In this document: positions 58,446 through 64,000 of the stretch, piece by piece
Layout: every line of letters starts with the position of its first letter
Numbering within the stretch: the first letter of the stretch is position 1
Assembly (NCBI RefSeq): GCF_958295425.1
Contig: NC_081151.1
Span: forward strand, 11,454,606 to 11,518,605
Length of the DNA stretch: 64,000 nt
Origin: Solea solea
Taxonomy: Eukaryota; Chordata; Actinopteri; Pleuronectiformes; Soleidae
Direction of reading: 5' to 3'
Program-made: the position numbers and the translations under genes
Notes under the pieces: generated by a model
What the model was told of the DNA's origin: nothing
Database searches by the model: none
Seen by the model: only the letters and a program-made list of their open reading frames with translations

Positions 58446-60515
58446 TAAGGGGGTAAACGCATCAGGGTTCGATTTAACAGCACTTAGCCAGGCGAGTAAT
58501 TACTGGTACAGTATTAACAGAGTTGCAATTTCATATATATTTCATGTAAAGCCACTAAATACGGAATGTACCATGTATTATGAAATATGGATCCATACTT
58601 GAAGTATTTTGTTTGGTTGCACCCCAAGTTTATAAACTCGGACTGTCAATTGATTAAAAAAATTTACAAATTAATTGCACAATTTTCAGTATTTAATAGA
58701 TTAATCACAAAAATAAACTTTACACTTGTAACATATTTATTTATTTAAAATCATAGAATTAATGTAGAATCTACACAAAAGTATATTTTAAATTCAAAGA
58801 CTGACTTAATGGCTTCCTTTAAACTTTAAACACAGTTTCTCTCCTGAGAAGTACAAATGTGGCACCAAAAAAAAGGCATCTTTCCTATATTCTCGAATAG
58901 AAATAATAACAGAAACCAGGCCCATGTTAAAGTGCAGGTTGAATATCAAAACCACCAAGGCCAATAAAGTTAGACATCAGCTAAAATGGCAATTATTTCT
59001 TATGTGAACTAGAAACATAAATGATAACAACAGGTGTTCAAATGGAAGTAGCTTTGCGACTACAACCATGTTACGGGCACTGTCATTGCCAAGTGCAGTT
59101 GACTTGATGGTTCCTCTCGAGGGCAGATTATAAGATAAAATCCTGAAGCATCGCGCACGACTTCTTTCAGCCTTTCATCCTCTACTGGGTCAGTTGCCAC
59201 CAGAAGTAAACAAACAACATTAACTGCGTAAATCATTTAAATGACTCGCCAAAATGAACACGTCAATGTTGACAGCACTAGTATAAACACATGCAACACA
59301 GTCAGGGCTGATAGTATTGCTTGACAGAGCCCGTTTTCACATGAAGGATGCAGCATACAAAAAGTGTTGCGTTGCTTCTGCTCATAAAGACCTAACCGAG
59401 GCGGAGTACTAACAACAACAGAAATCACAAACGTTTACACATTACAGTGTATAAACAACAAGTGAGACAGTTGACATATGCCCATTTTGGCTGCATTTAC
59501 AGACGAGGGACCGCTGTCAAAAGAACATCCGGTGTAAATCTCTTTTTTTGTGACCACCCCCCAACACAGTTTTAAGATCCAAATTAGCTGCTTTTCTATA
59601 TAGGTCACTGAGCTCCTGGGAGCTTTGCGCTACCAGAGCTACAAGCATTGTGACATTTTCCCCAGCCACAAGGGAGCTTTACTGAAGAGCACGAGCCTCA
59701 TCTCAAACACAGTGGCCGACTACAAGGCAACATTAGAATTTTCAACAAGGGCCATCATGAGATCAATGATTCATCACAGTTTATTTCTACCGCAACGCAT
59801 AACTCATGACCCTGGGGCTTCATTAGGCTCTTATAAACTTTTACATCACGGGCATAGATGCTCCATAAATAGTTCTTCATGAATCTGTTAAGGGATGTCA
59901 GGCGTGGGTTATCTATTCTTGTCCCTACACTTTCTTCCATGTCATGGGATTGCAAATACTTTTCTATTTAAATAAAGCAAATATTAGCTGATTAAATGTG
60001 ACCTACTAAAAAAAAAAACAATTTAATAATAACATCAAAATCACTAAGCAATGCTGACATGTTATGAAACTGTTGATTATCCAAGTCATAAGATGTGGAT
60101 TAGTTATACATGTAAGTGATGCATAGTGTTTTGAGTGTTATAAATATAAATATAACCAATCAAACCTTATTTACAAAATATTTCCATTATTGCCTGTTAT
60201 GATGACTCCAATCGGGTGTAACTCTATTAACATAGATTCATTATGTAAATTATATATAATTTACATGTGGACACCATGTATAGGAAAACATTGCTTTCAT
60301 GATTATATGTTTGCATAAAGTAGAAATTGGACTGCAGGACTGCATGAAAATTATCCTTTATTTTAAGACACATGCACCAATGACATGATATAAAAAACAA
60401 CAACTAATTAGCTGCATTGTGTTAATTGCCTAAATATTTAAGTCTCATTTCCTTTTTTTTTTTTTGGTTGTTTTGCAGCGTAGGCACTTGTTAAAAGTGA
60501 CATTTCCACTGAAAG
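58446..60515. other. Non-genic stretch
   Basis: No gene recognised. 59620-59900 is non-repetitive and compositionally balanced on both strands ('atgaccctggggcttcatta', 'cataaatagttcttcatgaa') and is a candidate conserved noncoding element. The rest is AT-rich. Confidence 0.5.
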
Positions 60516-60517
60516 GA

Positions 60518-60680
60518 CACGTGTGCTACTTAGAATAGCCAATAGGAGCTCTCTCTGGCCTCCCCTGTGATTGAGCAAGTTCTTTTGTCACTGGCCAGAT
60601 TTCCCCATGGCTATAAACAGAGCCTAGATGTGATGTAGAAGTCCGGTTCTCCCTCACATTACTGAATTATGCTCCAGGTG
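60518..60680 (+). promoter_or_regulatory. Candidate TATA promoter with short first exon
   Basis: In order: E-box 'cacgtg' (60518-60523), CCAAT box (60539-60543), a reverse CCAAT-like 'gattg' (60569-60573), and a TATA box 'ggctataaacag' with TATAAA at 60612-60617. About 30 bases downstream a start would lie near 60645. The first ATG is at 60669 ('gaattatgctccag'), and immediately after CTC CAG comes a consensus donor 'cag|gtgaga' at 60678. This ordered arrangement is unusual in random AT-rich DNA, but no following exon was identified, so the gene is unknown. Confidence 0.4.
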
Positions 60681-60705
60681 AGAAACGTGTGCACTGAGAA
60701 CCCAG

Positions 60706-60933
60706 TTGCAGATTATTCAGGATTTAAGGATTTATCAGTTCAGCAGTAGATTGAGAAATAGATACAAAGTTCTGTGGTTGACTGAATGCACTCTAATGAC
60801 ATCACTCACTACTGGTGTCTTTGTCTTTGCCGGTTGCCAAGCAAAATTGGCTGATGACTTGAGATTGATGAAGGCTGCCATCCCTGGAGTGTCCGGCGGA
60901 GCCAGCAAATTAAACCGTTTTTTCAGCTTGTAA
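60706..60933 (+). other. Short open frame downstream of the TATA promoter, unrecognised
   Basis: A 75-codon frame whose last part reads GCQAKLADDLRLMKAAIPGV then SGGASKLNRFFSL before a stop. An internal methionine (TSLTTGVFVFAGCQA) gives a short hydrophobic lead that could pass for a weak signal peptide. An acceptor-like 'tttgccggttgccaag|' lies inside it. No family is recognised, and a minus frame of similar length overlaps, so it may be chance. Confidence 0.2.
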
Positions 60934-61474
60934 GATGTGAATATTTTCTGGTTTCTTTGATCCATATAATAGTGAAATCATTACAAATGAATCATTTTGG
61001 TTTGTGGACAAAATGAGACATTTGAGATCATCATTTCTGGAGGTTAGGGGAAAACTGAATGACAATTTATGGATGAAATGATTCATCAAGAATATACTTC
61101 ACAGCACTCACACTGGATGTTATAATGGTAGTTTTGCTAGTTTTAGGTGTGAATAATAATAGTTGTAAAACATGCAAAGAAGTGGCTCTCTGGGCCTTTT
61201 TATCATGTTGTATATCATTAATCTAGTTCACAGCCTACACTTACACCGTTCTGATTCTATCACTGCTCTCAACTCCCTTGTTAGAGCTTGCAGGCATCTG
61301 TTTTCAGCGAAAGACTTCCGACTTCTTATTCACAGTGCACCACTGCTCGCCACACCACAACAGCAGACAGACAGTTAGCAACTGTACACAGTGCATCTTT
61401 GAGCAACTATTACTCTCAGGAGTTGGTGGAGACAGAGATTAAAGATGTAGGCTGGACTTCAATAATGTCATTGA
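60934..61474. other. Non-genic stretch
   Basis: Nothing recognised. Short overlapping frames only. The part at about 61205-61380 is balanced in composition and non-repetitive. Confidence 0.5.
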
Positions 61475-61778
61475 TTCATTCATTTTCTACTGCATTGTCC
61501 TCTACGCAAGGGTAGCAGGGAGCTGCAGCCAAGCCCACGTGACATCAGGGCGAAAGGCAGGGTACACCCTGGACAGGTCGCCAGTCCATCGCAGGGCCGC
61601 ACACAAAGACAAACAAGCATTCGCTCTCACATTCACACCTTTGATCAATTTAGAGTGTCCAATTAACATGTGTTTGGACTCTGGGGAGAACATGCAAACT
61701 CCACACAGAACCGGAATTTGAAACAGGATCGGAACCTTTAACATTCTTGAGGTGAGGCAACAATGCTAGCCACTGTGT
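61475..61778 (-). repeat. Common teleost repeat, tandem copy 1
   Basis: Reverse orientation: 'cattttctactgcattgtcc', 'gggtacaccctggacaggtc', 'gccagtccatcgcagggccg', 'acatgcaaactccacacaga'. It ends with an unusual 70-bp segment starting 'ccggaatttgaaacaggatc' (61711) and closing 'aatgctagccactgtg'. Confidence 0.85.
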
Positions 61779-62104
61779 CAGTCGGTCAGTCAGTCATCAT
61801 CTACCGCTTTATCCTCTGCCAGAGGGTCGCAGGGGGTGCTGTGCCAATCTCAGCTACATCGGGCGATAGGCGGGGTACACCCTTGACAGTTTGCCAGTCT
61901 GCCACTCCTATGGTCAATTTAGAGTGTCCAATTTACCTAATCCCCACATTGCATGTTTTTGGACTGTGGGAGGAAGCCGGAGAACCCGGAGAGAACCCAC
62001 GCACACACGGGGAGAACATGCAAACTCCATGCAGAACCGGAATTTGAAACAGGATCTGAACCTTTAACATTCTTGAGGTGAGGCAACAATGCTAGCCACT
62101 GTGT
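61779..62104 (-). repeat. Common teleost repeat, tandem copy 2
   Basis: It begins with a (CAGT/CGGT) tetranucleotide run, then 'catctaccgctttatcctct' ... 'ggcggggtacacccttgaca' ... 'ggactgtgggaggaagccgg' ... 'gagaacccacgcacacacgg'. It ends with the same 70-bp segment as copy 1 (one base different), which shows a tandem duplication of about 326 bp. Confidence 0.85.
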
Positions 62105-64000
62105 TTTCCATGTAATTCCTAAAGAACAGTAAAAACACAAACAATTCAGCACCACACACATCTGACAAGGAAAATGAGGGCAAATTTAGACCCATATTCC
62201 AACCATTTGCTATCATCTTGCTGATGCAAAGCTGGAGTAGCCAAGGGAGATGTATAGTTAATTATTAGGTCTCATTTCCAGGTCATTACATACAAACCTT
62301 TTGGAATAGAGGCTCTCCGTCTTGTGCTCCTCCCACCGAATGAGCACAGACGGTTGCTTCATACATGACAGATGACAAAGGACACAAACATGCAACTGTT
62401 CAGCCAATAGGAGTGCCTTCTTTCTGAATTCTGTGATTGGTCTAAGTCTCTTGTCAGATTAGCAGCTACACTGTTGAAATGTGATTGATTACAGATCAGA
62501 TTTGACAGCTCACATTCATGAGAATGCGACTGCCCTCTCAAACAGCACGTATGTGCACAGAAGGGTTTTTGTTTGTGTCATCAACGACAGACAACGTCAT
62601 ATTTGTGAGACCACCAAAGACTGTATATACAATGTGGGTCACCTTCTAATTACAAAAATAACACCTGTTTTGCGTATTGTATTGTACTGTATTGTTACTT
62701 CCTGGACACATCCTGCCAAGATTTAGCTCTACGATTTTTGTTTTGCAGGATTGCCAGTGCATGTTCAATGGCATCAAGACCATTCTTAGTCATGTCACAT
62801 GGCCACATGCCAGATACACATCTAATCTAGGTCAGCATGTGAAAGTGATTTAAATCTGATCTGAATATCTGAGGTGCTGATTGGATTTCTGTGTCCATGC
62901 TACCCTGACAAAATGTGAATGTGTTCATTTGAATGGAACTTTGAAAGTATGCACAGACTCTCTCTCAGATAAATTGCTTTACATTATGATGAAATTATTG
63001 ATTAAACAGACAAATGCTTGCCCAGTGTTCACTGGTCTCATTAAACAACAACACAGTGAAGTGGCTGCCTATCAGCAGCACCCTGCTCTGCTGACTGCAT
63101 GGCATTTATCCACAGCTCTGTGGAGATCCGCTCCCTCTGGACAGCTGCTGTCTTCCCTGCGATATGACTTCATCAATCCACACAGTTAAGCCCCGAGCTG
63201 TGGCCACTTTCACTATAAAGAGAAGGTCTTTGCCTGCCTGCACGGACCTGTGGGATGATTTGTTGATCTTCATCATAGGGAGACTTTATTCTCTCAGACA
63301 GGTCCTTCTGATTGTGCTGAGAACAAGGTGGACCTGTGGCATCGTTTGTGGGATTAAATTGGCCAGTTTGACTCTCCTGTGCTTTGTTTCTCACTGGTGC
63401 TTTTCTTTCATCAACTGCAAATGAAAGACTCTGTCCATTTTTAGTGAAACTAAATTCCTACCTGTTGTTTATTGTAATTTGGAAACACTACTGTGACTAC
63501 TATCACAGGGCCCTTTTCAGTGAGCAATCTTGGTTCAATAGCCACTTAGTGTCTTGGGTAGATTTACAATATATCTTACACATTAATTGTAAATGTGTCC
63601 CATTTAGGGAGGTTCTTTCAAGAAAGACTGAGTACTTTAAGCCTGAATGTGCACTTTTCCACCAGTGAGTCAGATGTTAAATAAATGATCATGGTTTTAA
63701 AATACTGAAAATACTGTATTTGTTGTTAGTCATTTCAACGTTGTTCAAAGACAGGAAAAAAGGTTTTATATCCTCTCAAATAATAGAAAATGACTTAAAT
63801 GGTAGGAATCATTTTACAGAGGTAGCCTGCTGCCGATACCTGAGAATGGAACATACCAGTCGATTCATGGTCAGTAAAGCTGCACACAAAAACTTGTACT
63901 GTGTTTAGTTTGTGCAGCCACACTGCCTATTGCTGCTTTTGGCAAAACAGTGTTGGTGACTGCACCTGTCGCTGTCCGATATGTTAGATGGTAAGAAAGT
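62105..64000. other. Non-genic stretch to window end
   Basis: No gene recognised. Around 62810-62890 some hAT-MITE-like wording occurs ('gtgatttaaatctgatctga'). 63050-63420 is balanced, non-repetitive sequence with overlapping frames on both strands, none recognisable. The rest is AT-rich. Confidence 0.5.

Noticed and set aside
61539..62161. Several ORFs on both strands
   Set aside because: All lie within the tandem copies of the common teleost repeat.
1..64000. Bacterial-type system (operon, CRISPR, toxin-antitoxin, phage)
   Set aside because: No ribosome-binding-site-led gene rows, no regularly spaced repeat-spacer arrays and no long ORFs. Repeat content is clearly that of a teleost nuclear genome.
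1..64000. Endogenous retrovirus or LTR element
   Set aside because: I looked for paired long terminal repeats, a primer-binding site or gag-pol-like frames and saw none. The reverse-transcriptase and endonuclease traces belong to non-LTR LINEs.

Overview
This window is vertebrate nuclear DNA, almost certainly from a ray-finned (teleost) fish. The evidence is the base composition (AT-rich, CpG-poor apart from a few short islands), the absence of long open reading frames or operons, and the repeats. These are tRNA-derived SINEs ending in a 'tataaatacagacca'-type tail, a V-SINE-like tail, several Tc1/mariner DNA transposon fossils, two degenerate LINEs with APE endonuclease or reverse transcriptase remnants, hAT/MITE-like elements and microsatellites. 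There are no prokaryotic genes, rRNA genes, CRISPR arrays or convincing tRNA genes.

Layout. 1-4.4 kb: a common teleost repeat at the left edge, a CpG-rich promoter-like island (1.53-1.74 kb), SINE and repeat copies, and a composite repeat with GTTAA-rich ends carrying exon-like pieces (2.9-4.4 kb). 4.4-18.3 kb: mostly unique AT-rich DNA with Tc1 fossils at 9.0 and 13.3 kb. 18.3-19.4 kb: a Tc1 fossil and a LINE tail. 19.4-30.2 kb: unique noncoding DNA. 30.2-31.1 kb: the only clear protein-family match, a THAP zinc-finger first exon on the plus strand facing a possible minus-strand first exon. 31.1-45 kb: MITE, Tc1, SINE and microsatellite insertions, plus a possible minus-strand exon at 36.2 kb. 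45.0-45.2 kb: a CpG-rich promoter-like island with a consensus splice donor on the minus strand. 46-54 kb: LINE remnants and SINEs. 54.7-58.4 kb: a homeodomain-site-rich tandem duplication and a foldback element. 60.5-60.7 kb: a CCAAT/TATA promoter-like segment. 61.5-62.1 kb: two tandem copies of the common teleost repeat.

The best overall reading is an intergenic desert or long introns, with three or four candidate transcription starts whose remaining exons lie outside the window or cannot be identified here. Nothing supports a multi-gene system. Most of the reported short ORFs are chance frames or lie inside repeats. Repeat family names rest on remembered consensus features and were not checked by search.
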